Below, in pieces: positions 33,295-44,109 of a stretch of DNA of 64,000 nucleotides. The position numbers were made by a program, and so were the translations under genes. Source of the stretch: Adineta steineri. Lineage: Eukaryota > Rotifera > Eurotatoria > Adinetida > Adinetidae. Each line of letters starts with the position of its first letter. The first letter of the stretch is position 1. Where the stretch lies: assembly GCA_905250115.1 (NCBI GenBank), contig CAJNOI010000124.1:158833-222832 (forward strand), read 5' to 3'. The notes below the pieces were generated by a model. The model worked only from the letters and a program-made list of their open reading frames with translations, did no database searches and was not told the DNA's origin.

Positions 33295-34233
33295 TATTAA
33301 TTAAAAAAATACTATAATGAATTTAACGAACTATGAATAATAAAATATAATCTTTTAGCACTAATGATTCTATTGTAAGTGACTAAAATAAATAAATATT
33401 TAATATAAAAGATGCATCATATACGGTTCTGAATAATAATATTGACGTCAGCAGAATTGCCTTATCAAATATTGAATTGAATATTAATGAGAAGAGAATA
33501 ACTCTCTTATGAAATCTTTCTTAAAATATTTTATTTTTATTTCTATCGTTAAAAAAAATATGAATTTTAGATGAATCATCATATCTAGCATAGTATTATA
33601 TTTTTTTATGTAAATAACATGGAAAATTTCTTCTAAAATATTAGTCTATATTTTGTAATTCATTTTCGATTTAATTAATATCATCTGATATGATATACAA
33701 ATCTATTGATGGCTAATTCTTCTTGATTAAATATGCTGAGAATGCATCAATATATATATTAATCATTTTTAGTTCAAGATGTTCGGTAGAAGATCGAACT
33801 TAAATAAATATCATGATATTTAACAAAATAATTAATATAAAGAAAGAGAGTATGGATTGATGTGCTTACTTCGAAAAACCACTTCAAATAAAATAAAATA
33901 AACAGCAACAAGATTTTTCTTTCGTCTTCTGTATACGAGTATATGTTGTCAATGCATATTTATATATTTAGCAGTTAGAATAATTATTCGACCATAATCT
34001 TTATAATGAACACACTTTCAACATTTATATTTAACCATTTTCAATTAACTTTAATAAAAAATGTCTCGTTCTATTTCTAGAGTTACCGACAAAAAGACAG
34101 ATAAAATGCATTAACCTATTATTGCGACGAAGTGGAAAATGAGATAAAATATTTCTTCACTTCATATTCATTCTCACAATTTCTTGTCCGCTCAAACATC
34201 AATAAAAGAAAAGCAGTTTCATTCGTAAGAGTA
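33295..34233. other. Non-coding stretch before a GPCR gene
   Basis: AT-rich. No gene, repeat or hairpin that I can support. Confidence 0.5.
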
Positions 34234-35181
34234 ATGGTATCTAACACAATCTGGTTTTGGTCATTGCTTATCGTGCTTATTCCATCATTTATCTGTTTAT
34301 TATTTGTTCTTTATAATCTTCTTTTTGATCGAACTCTTCGTCATGCTCTCAATAATCATATTATTATTGTTATTCTTATCATTGATCTTATCACTCTAAT
34401 GACAACATATCCATGGATGATATATTTCTATTACAAGGACGGTGTTATATGGGAAAGACCAATGATTTTTTGTGAATTCTGGGCATTTATTGATTGGGGA
34501 TTATTTATCACCCATATGATATTCTTTGCTTGGGCAACTATCGAAAGACATATTCTTATTTTTCATGATAAGTGGGTATCAACTAGAAAGAAACGATTCT
34601 TTGTTCATTATCTCCCAATCATCGCCCTTCTTCTCTACTGTCTTCTCTACTACATCATTGCAATTTTCTTTCCACCTTGTCAAAATATCTATCTTAATTT
34701 CCACAGGATCTGTATAAATCCATGTATGTATGATATATATATATTTGTTATGTATGATTCAGTAGTTCACCAAATAGTCCCCACTTGTATAGCCGTTATA
34801 TTTAGTCTTGCTTTATTTTTACGTGTTTTATGGCAAAAACATCGTGCACATCAACCAATTCAATGGCGAAAATATCGAAAGATGACAATTCAATTGCTAT
34901 CTATTTCATTACTGTATTTTATATTTTTGTTTCCATACACAATAGCCACTATTCTCTCTCTATGTGATGTAGTGTCTGAAGCAATCTATGACTTTTATCT
35001 ATATGCAGCATTTTTCTCTTATTTTATGTTACCGCTTTTTCCTTTTGTTTGTGCTTTATCATTACCTGAACTTCGAAGCAAACTTATCAATATTCTACAT
35101 TTACGACGACCAGCAAGACGTATTGGTGTTGAAACGTTGGCTATGCGAACTGCTATGAATAGACAAATGCGCGATCGGTAG
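34234..35181 (+). CDS. Rhodopsin-like G-protein-coupled receptor, about 315 aa, intronless
   Basis: Seven hydrophobic segments. TM1 is IWFWSLLIVLIPSFICLLFV. TM3 ends with TIERHILIFH, a DRY variant common in bdelloid orphan receptors. TM4 is HYLPIIALLLYCLLYYI, TM6 is LLSISLLYFIFLFPYTIA, and TM7 ends MLPLFPFVCALSLPELRSKLI. A Cys in MIFCEFW and one in ICINPCMYD suit the extracellular disulphide. I start at the ATG at 34234, directly before TM1. The frame is open further upstream (to 34132) but without ATG. A basic C-terminal tail (RRPARRIG) follows helix 8. The ligand is unknown. Confidence 0.8.
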   Translation: MVSNTIWFWSLLIVLIPSFICLLFVLYNLLFDRTLRHALNNHIIIVILIIDLITLMTTYPWMIYFYYKDGVIWERPMIFCEFWAFIDWGLFITHMIFFAWATIERHILIFHDKWVSTRKKRFFVHYLPIIALLLYCLLYYIIAIFFPPCQNIYLNFHRICINPCMYDIYIFVMYDSVVHQIVPTCIAVIFSLALFLRVLWQKHRAHQPIQWRKYRKMTIQLLSISLLYFIFLFPYTIATILSLCDVVSEAIYDFYLYAAFFSYFMLPLFPFVCALSLPELRSKLINILHLRRPARRIGVETLAMRTAMNRQMRDR

Positions 35182-35532
35182 ACATTTATTATACAACTTT
35201 GTTCTTGTGTTGTAAAAAAAATAAAAATAAAAATAGTCATTATAAACAATAAAGTAGGCCTTTATTAATGAGAAGAAGTGAGCAGAATGTTTTAATGAAT
35301 GAGATTCATTTAAAGCACTTCTCATTAAATTATACTTGTGAGATTTAACTCGATTAACTCAGAGAAAAACTTGTTTATTTTATTGAAAAACATAATTTAT
35401 TCACCACAGAGTGCAGCTAATATTAAAAAAAACTCAATAGCAATTATTAAAAATTATGGAATAAAAGTAATTAAATAAGTTGGATAAACCACACGATTTT
35501 CATAGACAATATAAACTGTACTACCTTCTGTG

Positions 35533-36030
35533 TAGAGCCCGCCGGGTCCGACCCGGACCCGGACCCAGACCCGGACCCGATCGGGTCTGGGTCGGGTCCG
35601 GGTCTGAAATTTTTGTTTTAACCGGGTCCGGGTCCCGAAGCTTTTTCTGACCGGGTCCGGATAAAAAAAATATATCATCGAAACGATATTTTTATACTGC
35701 TCGGTGAGCATGAGAATGCCATTTCGGATTTGAAAACTGGTTGATAGATCTTCAGAAAACTAAACCAAAAACCTTTTTTTGTTGTTGTTTTTTCCTTCTC
35801 AGTTTTGGTTTTTGGATAGTTAAGACTAAAAAGTTTTCTAAAGATACAGTTCGAGTTCAGACTAGTGCTCGTCGAAATCGGGTCTAACCCGGACCCGGAC
35901 CGGGCATCGGGTCCGGGTCCGGGTCTACCAAAAATTTTTTGAACGGGTCCGGGTCGGGTCCGGGTCCGAAAAATGTTTATTGGGCGGGTCCGGGTCCGGG
36001 TCCGAAAAAACGTGGACCCGGCGGGCTCTA
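35533..36030. mobile_element. hAT-like MITE, 498 bp, with GGGTCC-type internal repeats
   Basis: TIRs TAGAGCCCGCCGGGTCC and GGACCCGGCGGGCTCTA are perfect over 17 bp. Target duplication CTTCTGTG occurs at 35525-35532 and 36031-36038. Both halves carry arrays of CCGGGT/GGGTCC hexamers, in opposite orientations, making it strikingly GC-rich in an AT-rich genome. The 8-bp TSD and YARNG-like end (TAGAG) fit hAT. It sits inside the last part of the PARP-type coding sequence. No transposase. Confidence 0.93.
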
Positions 36031-36708
36031 CTTCTGTGTCACCTGACACACTATTACATCGTAGATTAGAAATTTTATCATTTTTCTTTGGAGGTCGACG
36101 TAAACATGTATCACTCTTGCAATCATGTACATCTCCTGGTAGAACTTGAGCAAGAAATACTTGCTTTTTCCTATTTGGTAAAGTATAAGCATAGCCTCCA
36201 CAAGAATATGGTGCATTTTTGGCAAAATGGATACCAATTCCCCACAATCCCTCTTACGAATTCTTTTAAAAATATAATTTTTCGAACCTTGAGTAGACAC
36301 ATCTGTTTCGTGTTTCGAAGATCTGGAGACAACAACAGCAGCGACAATAATAATAATTAGAAGCACTATAGTGACAGCTATACCAATGCAAATCAATTGT
36401 TTACATGAAAATCGTTTGGAAGATTGACGAACTCTTTTACAATAAAACGGAAAATCATCGATAAGCAGCACATAGCAATTAAGTAAAGTACTTACGATGA
36501 GCTACCCTGTCGATTTTCGTGATTGGAAACTTCTGGTATTGAGGAAGAGCTATCTTGTTGATTTCGATGATTGGAAACTTCTGGTACTGAGGGTTCAGCA
36601 GCTACTTGGTTAAGTGGCGGTAATTTGAACCTTGTTAGCTGTGGGTATTCTCCCTGAAAAGAATGAGAATTATTCACCTCAGTTTGAACATCGTGGGTGC
36701 TCACCGCA

Positions 36709-37294
36709 AGGAGTGGCACTTTAATTTAGTTTTAATTTTAATTTTAAAATTTAAGTTAAAGTAGGTGTCTAAATAATGTTGTTTCTCATCACCCCTAATT
36801 AATCCATTAATATTATCATTATATGTGTACTAAAAAATTATTTCTATCAAAAATAGACAAATATTAGAGAATGAGTGTGGGTGTTAATATCTTCTTGTCC
36901 CACATCTTTTCGACGACTACCGTTCCCGTTTATATGAGTTTCCATGAATGTGAGTGCTACACTCTACTTCTATCCAAGATGCTTTCTATAATATATCAAG
37001 ATTTATAGAAATTACTTACAAATCCATAGATGCTACTCCCTGAAAAGCTATAAAACATGACAAGGACTGTTTCGTACACAGAGCCTAGAGAGTTACACTG
37101 ACTTTTATTTGTAGTTGTGAACTATTGTAATTTTAATTTCGTTCAATATAATCTTTGTCTATTTTTAATAGAAATAACTTTTTAGTACACATAATGTTCG
37201 TGTTCACGGACTAACTAACGCTGATAAGAAACAATATTGTTTAGATATCTATTTTAATTTTAAAATTAAAGATCAAGTAAAGTGAGAGTGCCAT
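36709..37294. mobile_element. Second hAT-like element, about 585 bp, in the same PARP-type gene
   Basis: The ends GAGTGGCACTTTAAT and AAAGTGAGAGTGCCATC are inverted, and pairing extends inward (TTTTAATTTTAAAATT; GTCTAAATAATGTTGTTTCT against AGAAACAATATTGTTTAGA). The host sequence GTGAGYAC appears on both sides in the gene orientation (GTGAGTAC before, GTGAGCAC after), a likely 8-bp target duplication with one change. A small telomere-like hairpin lies within at 36871-36908. Confidence 0.75.
36871..36908. repeat. Small telomere-like hairpin within a DNA element
   Basis: TGTGGGTGTTAATATC faces CTTGTCCCACATC. Short and imperfect. Confidence 0.55.
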
Positions 37295-37343
37295 CTGTAC
37301 TCACTGTAGCATGAGCGATTGGATCAATTGAACGGAGTTCCAT

Positions 37344-39944
37344 TGTAATTGTTATTATACTGTTTCTTGAATGAATTTACTTTGTGTTTGTCCTTGAATG
37401 TAATGTATGAAATAGTCAACATGTAAATATTTCTACGAATAATTTTTTTTGTTCTCTTTTTTTCTCTCTATTTAGTGGACACCATGCAATGTGCACAATC
37501 TTTAATTTTCTTTGTGAAAAAAAATGAAAAACAGTTTTTTCCAAGTAACCTAGTGAGAGAATAAATAAAAGAATAAAAAAAAACTACACACAAAGCTATT
37601 AACGAAACAAGTAACGCTCGTCTAGTGACTCGCTCAGCTCTTTCTCGGAGAAACGGCGTGTCTTCACTACCAGTAAACTATTTAATCGAACAGTTCAAAA
37701 AAAACTAACGTCAGATTCGAGTTCCTTGATCCCAATTATCCTTCGCTTAACCCTTATAAAAAATATTCCTTTTATATCTCCACCTAATTTTTCGACTAAT
37801 CAAGCAAGCAAGAAAGCAAATAATTCATTTCTGCTAGATTCTTCTCTATGAGAAAGAGAATATAAATCGGAAGAGAAACTCTGAAAGAATTTGTAAACAA
37901 ATTATATATTATCATTTCATTTCGTTACGAATTTCTTATTAATTTGAAATTATTTGAATTAAACTAGAGATACTACTTTATTACGTATTTAGTGGATACA
38001 AGAAGGACTAGCCTGTATCTCATCTTAATGACAACGGGATAAATATCTAACTGTTTATATCAACTGTGCAAATGATGGTATTCAGCTTTATTGAGGAACG
38101 TGTAACGGTATTAATCAAGAATGGAATTTTAAAAGCATACTTTTAGAAGACAAACAGAACAACATTAATTTACTTCGGCAATGCGAATAAAATCAATAAA
38201 ATCAAAATAATATTTCGTAGTCTCATTCTCTTGTTAGAAGAATGTCCATAAAAGATCAAAATACACACTTGAACAATCATAGAACAAAGCTGGGTGTGAT
38301 TAGAAAATCATCTCACACCCTCAAGGAACAGATACAAACGCATTTGTGTATTCATTCATCGACTATCTGTTGAATTTATTATTAAAATACTCTTTACATA
38401 AGAGCGTTTGCCATTTTATATATTTTTATATAAAATCATAAATGAATAGTTATTTTTCACTGTAGCAATTTCCGTTGGCAATAGAACGAATGAAAATATC
38501 TAGTATTATTCATAATTTGTTTTTCATGTAGATTCAACTACTCAATGTGATTCCTATTAATATATTTTAAGAACTAGTTCGCCTTCTCAACATGAGGGTG
38601 GGTGAGTGTGGGTCTGGATGCAATAAAGAGCCACTCATACCAACTACTGATTCATTTGCTGTTCATTTTTTTCTTCATTCGATGGTATTGTTTGTATGGA
38701 TGTGCTGGGAATCACGGCAGGTGCCTTTAAAATTGAAAAATAGAAGGCACTGGCATAGTGCATTAAGGAGAAAAAGAGTGTTTATCTCCATATTTACCGA
38801 TGGCTTTATATATATGTGAAGAAAAAGGCAGAGCACCTGATATATTCTCAACGTGAAACGATGAATAAAGTACTTTTATATTTTTATCAAATAGACACAA
38901 ATAGTTTTCCTTTGCTTCATAGTCATGGAAAAGGCGTCTATTTTCTACGAGATCTACTGCTAAGAAAATCTTCGCCCATACCAGCTAGAAATAAACATAC
39001 TTCAGTTAAAAGTATAACACAAACTATCTCTTCTAACGTCAATCACAAACTCCTAGTTTGTTTAAACTTTGAATTCTGTCGAAACGCTGTACATGAATGT
39101 AATTTAGGTAAAGCTCAGTTCGATCATGTAGAGAGTGAAGCAGAAACGTAAAGCTGAAGAAAACGTGTCCTTCGCTAAAGCAAATCGAATGCGAGAGAAT
39201 GATTTGACGATGTTAAGGGCTTATTAGATATTTGAAAATATACAACTTGTTGTTCTTATTCAATTTGATTTGGGTAGGTGCTGATAAAAATGTAATGATT
39301 TGTGAATAATAGAAAAACAAAGATTTCTCAGCTTCAATAGACGAAAATAATTTTTTTCCGTCTTGACTAAATCATTTAAAAATATTCTGAAAAGTCTTCT
39401 AGCCGTATAACATTATTAATCGAGTACTACTGCTAATAAAGAATAAAAGAAGAAGAAAACAATTTATTGAAAGGCGTTTTTTACACAAGAGAAAAACGAC
39501 AGGTGTCGAGATTAATTTATCATTCCATCTGTTTCTTCTGTATATGAATAGAGTGATTATTTAAAAGCAGTAACATTTCATTATTTCCTTATTCTTCTTT
39601 TTTCTCTTTACTCAGTAAATAATCGTACCAGCAACCTTTATCGTAAGTACCAGTTTAAGAACCTACATTTTGTCCTACACCAATAGAATGGCACAACAAG
39701 TTACGTGTCAGAGCTGAGAGCATCGGACGACAACAGTATCCACTTGCAGTCATACTTGAACAGCATGCAAAAAGAAAAGATATTTGATATTAGTGTAGGA
39801 TAGTTACATCTTCTGATAACATTACTGTAGCCCTTTTATGAAGATAAACAGATTTAGTGTTAGAAGGATCCGCTAGATGATGAATCTTTCTTCTAGGAAA
39901 GCGGCTCGATTAATAAATAGAGTTTCTCAATTACTACCACAAAA
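37344..39944. other. Intergenic, 2.6 kb
   Basis: No supported gene; frames at 38592-39151 have no family resemblance. It contains a telomere-like hairpin at 38292-38320 (GGGTGTGA ... TCACACCC) and a single G-rich arm GAGGGTGGGTGAGTGTGGG at 38593-38611 with no facing partner. Confidence 0.5.
38292..38320. repeat. Short telomere-like hairpin
   Basis: GGGTGTGATTAG faces ATCTCACACCC with a compact loop; the immediate flank continues TCAAGG. Confidence 0.75.
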
Positions 39945-41608
39945 ATGAATACAATGATGGTCGTATTGGGTGCAATTGTTCTCTTCTTGGGCTTCAACAG
40001 TTTACAATCTCATGCTCAAGTGGCAGCTGACAAGAACAACACTCGTTCAGTTTGGGTAAGAATATATAGAAAGAATTTATAAGCACATCAAGCCCCAATC
40101 TGGAAACTTGTTGTATAGTGAAGAATCCCATAGATATAGTCGGAAGCTTCTATACCGAGAGTTTCAGCACTGTCTTGGGTAGATTTGATAAGACACAGCA
40201 TACCCACCCACACCCCACTCGTAAGATCTATTTAAATATTTTCTTACAGCAGCGCACGATAACCACAGAGAATCACGATGACGGTTTGGTAGCAAGATCG
40301 ATGAGTAGCAATTTGGCTTTAGGCAAGGCTTCGTTCGCCTCATCAACGGACGACATAACAAACAGACCTGCTCGCATGGCCTTCGATGGCAATACCGGTA
40401 CACGATGGTCGTCCGCCTACTCGAATGAACAGTGGATATATGTAGATCTGGGTTCAGTTCAGCCAATTACAAGCGTTGTACTTCAGTGGGATATTGCGTA
40501 CGCACTGATGTTTCAAATTCAAACTTCCAATGACGAAACAACGTGGAACACTGTGTACTACAATTATAACGGTAACGGCGGGACTAACACCATTCCTCTG
40601 TTGACTAGTACACGATATGTGAAAATGTATGCTTGGCAGAGAGCCACTCAATGGGGCTACTCCCTATTCGAAATGGAAGTGTGGGGTTCTGCCACAAATC
40701 CACCTTCAGGGCCAATCAATGTCCTCGACTATCTCAGGAGTATTAGCGGTCGACAAACAGTCATTGGCATGCATAATCGAGAGCCTAACTCTTCGCCAGC
40801 TGTACAGACAAATGCGGTCTACAGTATCACGAATCGTTGGCCAGGACTTTGGAGTGGAGATTTTCTTTTCACTGCGGATGATGTTAACAATCGATGGACA
40901 ATGATCAATGAAGCACTAAATCAGTGGAGAAGTGGTTCGATCATTAATATCATGTTGCATGTCGTCCCTCCTACTCAGTCCGAACCTGACAATTGGAATG
41001 GTGGAGTAGTTAGTCGTCTGAGCGATGCACAGTGGCACGAATTGATTACGGACGGCGGTACACTCAACAGAGCTTGGAAAATACGACTAGACAATTATGC
41101 ACAGTACTTGCAGTATTTAAAAGACAGAAGTGTTCAAGTTCTATTCAGACCCTTCCATGAAATGAATCAAGGGGTTTTCTGGTGGGCCGGCAGACCAGGT
41201 TCTAGTGGCACGGCAGCCTTGTTTCGTCTAACTCGTGATTATCTGGTTAATACGAAAGGTCTTACAAATCTCATCTGGGTTTGGAATATGCAAGATCTAG
41301 ATCTTAACTGGAGTGTCTACAATCCCGGAAATAACTATTGGGATATCTTCTCACTCGATGTCTATAACGGAGATGGCTTTACCACACAGAAGTACAACAC
41401 AGCCATGAGCGTTGCTAGCGGCAAACCAATAGCTATCGGTGAATGTTCTACTTTACCGACCTCGTACCAACTGGCATCTCAACAGAATTGGGTTTTCGTT
41501 ATGAGTTGGGCAGAACTTACGTTCAGCAGCAATACGAACGCACAAATTCAAGCTCTTTATAGCGCATCCAACGTCATAACAAAAGACGAATTGCCAAAGT
41601 TTTATTGA
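39945..41608 (+). CDS. Secreted GH26 beta-mannanase-like glycosidase with F5/8 type C (CBM32-like) domain
   Basis: Exon 1 (39945-40055) encodes a signal peptide (MNTMMVVLGAIVLFLGF, cleavage near SHAQ). Exon 2 (40250-41608) encodes the rest; total 489 residues. Domain 1 (about 50-185) is a discoidin/CBM32-type beta-sandwich, with ALGKASFASS, NTGTRWSS, WIYVDLGS and the terminal LFEMEVWG. Domain 2 (about 195-485) is a GH26 clan-A barrel. RPFHEMN holds the acid/base Glu (about 341) and AIGECST the nucleophile Glu (about 435), with the usual WVWN and WWAGRP substrate-cleft motifs. It should hydrolyse beta-1,4-mannans or related glucans outside the cell. The coding region is clearly richer in GC than its surroundings. 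GH26 plus CBM32 is typical of bacteria, while the signal-peptide exon and the 194-bp intron are eukaryotic. This indicates a domesticated transferred gene (inference). Confidence 0.92.
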
Positions 41609-42417
41609 AAAGAATAAAAATTTACGCTCTATAATTGCAAGTTTCTTTGATTGATATATCTTTCTTAAGTGTGTGTGTGTGTGTAACGGTGTGGGTGTAA
41701 GCGGGTGTGAATGAAAAGCAAATATAACGTCTACACTCAAATCCAGTATTACAATTAGACAAGTATAAAGAAAACTAAGTTTAAATAAAGATCAGTCTAT
41801 GTGCAAACACTTCTTTCATTGTTTTTTTATTATATTTCATTAAAGAGCGTTTATTATTCACCAAGTGATTTTTTTCAAAGTCCTCCCCGTTACTCAATTG
41901 CTTGTTGAAAAAGGAATCTTTATTTTGTTCTATGTTTCTAATTGAAGAGTGACGATGAACTACTTATCTACTATTTAGTGTTAAATTAAGGACAAATTCA
42001 ATCACACTAACATGCGCGCATACCATGAATGAGATCATTTGATCTGTAAGTGTTTATAAGTAACAGTGTATTTTAATAAACAGTGTTATGTTAAATTGAA
42101 TGGTGGTTAGCCTTTCATAATTTTCAATTTCCCCCTTTTAAACCAATTAATTATGAAAAAATATAGTTAAAAGCGAAGAAAATCGTTGACATAATATATA
42201 ATTTTATAGTTGTATAATTATAATAGTTGATTCATATTTTTTTTGAATGTAATAAAATAAAATTACTATTACGTCAAGACATTTTAATAATAATGAAACT
42301 CTTTTTCTCATTGTTAGTTAGTTTTATTTATTTGATTAGATTTTCGACAAGCTCGGAAACAATAATAGAAAAATTAAAGAAAATCGATTCAAGTATTTTG
42401 AAATAATTTATCCCTGT
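41609..42417. other. Intergenic, imperfect G/T-rich repeat
   Basis: A run of GTGTGTGTGTGTG, then GGTGTGGGTGTAAGCGGGTGTG (41671-41709). It is weakly answered by TCTACACTCAAATCC near 41731-41745. Otherwise AT-rich non-coding. Confidence 0.5.
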
Positions 42418-43122
42418 CTAAAATATGAAATAATATGAAACAAGAATCGATAAAGGAACAGTTAAATTATCAACATCGGACGAAGTCAAAGTTTCGACTA
42501 CAGCCGTAATGAATGATATGACACAAATTTTGACAAGATGCACCGATTGTAAATTCACAAGAACAGCAATGTAAATAATTGAAGCAATTATACCAACAAT
42601 AAAAAAGGTTAAAAGTCCATCTAATGATTTTTTTCCATAAATTTTTCGTTGGCTACCATATCGAACACCGATAACAGCAGCTAAGCCATCGCCCCACGTT
42701 AATAGACTCATAATAAGTGAGCCAGGTATGGTTTTATAGAAGATAGTGCCACATATGACCACAACAGAGTTGAAAAAGAGTGGTCCGTATAAAAGTTCAC
42801 TTTGATGTTTATTTCGTGTCATTATATCAAGAATAGGATCATGGGGTTGATGAGTCGAAGAATGATGTTGACTCTTCCAAATGAGTATACACATCCAAAG
42901 AAGATTTGGAAATATATTTAAATATTTTGAAAACTGGCCATGATCATCATAGAAATAAATAGCAAGATAAAATGTTCCAGCGCCAATATGAATCACTTTG
43001 CGTAATACTTCATTCGTAATCGATTTCTTTTTGTGCAAATGATTGAGAAGAAAAACAACAGCAAATGTAAGACTTGTAGTAACAAGCGATAGAATAGTAT
43101 TTTGTACGAGAGCTGAATTCAT
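42418..43122 (-). CDS. Dolichol/phytol kinase-like CTP-transferase family membrane protein, 234 aa
   Basis: Six to seven hydrophobic helices. RKVIHIGAG at about 41-49 is the conserved N-terminal signature. LLTWGDGLAAVIGVRYG followed by IYGKKSLDGLLTFF (about 140-175) is the nucleotide-binding core. The last motif, VETLTSSDVDNLTVPL (about 209-224), with acidic and Asn residues, is also characteristic of this superfamily (Sec59/Dgk1/VTE5/CdsA-related). Such enzymes phosphorylate polyprenol-type alcohols or diacylglycerol with CTP at the ER membrane. Short length and sequence look closest to the phytol-kinase-like group, but the substrate cannot be decided. Single exon, own ATG at 43122. Confidence 0.78.
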   Translation of the reverse strand: MNSALVQNTILSLVTTSLTFAVVFLLNHLHKKKSITNEVLRKVIHIGAGTFYLAIYFYDDHGQFSKYLNIFPNLLWMCILIWKSQHHSSTHQPHDPILDIMTRNKHQSELLYGPLFFNSVVVICGTIFYKTIPGSLIMSLLTWGDGLAAVIGVRYGSQRKIYGKKSLDGLLTFFIVGIIASIIYIAVLVNLQSVHLVKICVISFITAVVETLTSSDVDNLTVPLSILVSYYFIF

Positions 43123-43190
43123 AATCTAGAATATCAAATAATCACATAAAATCGGCGATAGAAATTTATCGCAAACGTTCTAAGAATGTG

Positions 43191-43239
43191 AGGTGTGGGT
43201 GTGGATGTGGTTACTTCTCTCTCGCCTATACCCACCCTT
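43191..43239. repeat. Telomere-like hairpin
   Basis: AGGTGTGGGTGTGGATG faces CCTATACCCACCCTT across TTACTTCTCTCTCG. Confidence 0.78.
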
Positions 43240-43687
43240 ATGATCAAAAAGCCAATTTACTTGGCGAAATATTCTTACGATGATGTGTTGACACAATAAA
43301 TGAGTTTACTCTGTTTTTCAGTCGTTGTACTTATATAGTCATAAATCTTTATCCTTTTCTTTTTCTTCCTATGATGAAAAGGAAAAAACCGGGAGAATGT
43401 GTCAGCTATGAATAAGCCAGACATGTCAATACATCCATTAATAATCTAAAATGCAACAGGTAGCTGGTTTTTTCTTCGCACACGCAAAGAAATAACCATT
43501 TCGATAATATCAATTTATGCATAAATGGCTTCGCTTACCTTTCTACTATCGCTATAGTAATAAATCAGATTAAGATCACTCATTTTCAGATGAAATACGC
43601 CTGTTGCAAAGAGTATGACGATACATGCTGATATGAAAATCATGCGCCGAACTATTGATAAACAATGGGGCAAAGAATTTCCTACGG

Positions 43688-43738
43688 AGTGGGTAAGAGT
43701 GTGGATGTGTACATTATCTCTATACCACGTCCATCCCT
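43688..43738. repeat. Telomere-like hairpin
   Basis: GAGTGGGTAAGAGTGTGGATG faces CCACGTCCATCCC; the loop TGTACATTATCTCTATACC closely resembles that of the member at 49645. Confidence 0.78.
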
Positions 43739-44109
43739 TGCATCTCCTTTGTGATTGTTGAAGTAAAGTACGTAATTTTTGCATATCAAGTATTGTATAT
43801 TCTAGTCACAGAAGAGAAGAGTTAAAACTATCTCAAAATTCTAATTTTCTCATTACAATGTATTGACAGTTATTGTCGAGTTTCAATCTAGATCGAGTCT
43901 TTAATCTTCAACGAAAATGTATGTAAAAGCATATATTCTATGATATTTATAATATCATGTAAATCAATAAACCTCATTCTTTCTTTTTACATTTGATATG
44001 AGAAAGAAAATTTCGTCTCATCCCAATTTCCAGATACATCAATAAAATTCAAACAACAATTTGTATGCATACAATGATTTTATTATAGTGAACTCAGAAA
44101 AAATGTTTT

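Larger units (their letters stand above)
35454..37343 (-). pseudogene. Membrane-anchored PARP-type ADP-ribosyltransferase gene, broken by two transposons
   Basis: Read on the minus strand, an ATG at 37343 starts MELRSIDPIAHAT. The frame resumes after an element with STHDVQTEV, runs through a repeated Ser-rich segment (PEVSNHRNQQDSSSS), and crosses a short intron (donor about 36491, acceptor about 36430). It then enters a membrane helix rich in Ile/Val. About 35 residues later the frame changes. The catalytic-domain part GLWGIGIHFAKNAPYSCGGY plus QVFLAQVLPGDV is in another frame, with an intervening stop, and the front of the catalytic domain (usual HGT motif) is missing. The last strand, YIVYENRVVYPTYLITF, lies beyond a second element, at 35454-35525. 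Removing that element joins SGDTE to GSTVY in frame. PARP-like folds transfer ADP-ribose from NAD. This copy cannot make the normal protein. Confidence 0.83.
43123..44109. other. Intergenic with two telomere-like hairpins
   Basis: Hairpins at 43191-43239 and 43688-43738 (own entries). The frame at 43515-43784 on the minus strand overlaps the second hairpin and is not supported as a gene. Confidence 0.55.

Noticed and set aside
38592-39151. Two consecutive plus-strand frames (75 and 111 codons)
   Set aside because: The first starts within a G/T-rich arm, neither shows motifs, and no splice link to a neighbour was found.
40118-40249. Extending the GH26 coding exon upstream to 40118
   Set aside because: That stretch reads through intron sequence with a C-rich arm; a signal-peptide exon at 39945 joined at TGG/CAG in phase is far more convincing.
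41671-41745. Counting the GT microsatellite as a full telomere-like hairpin
   Set aside because: The left side is a GT run plus two G-rich units, but the right side pairs poorly; kept only as a mention.
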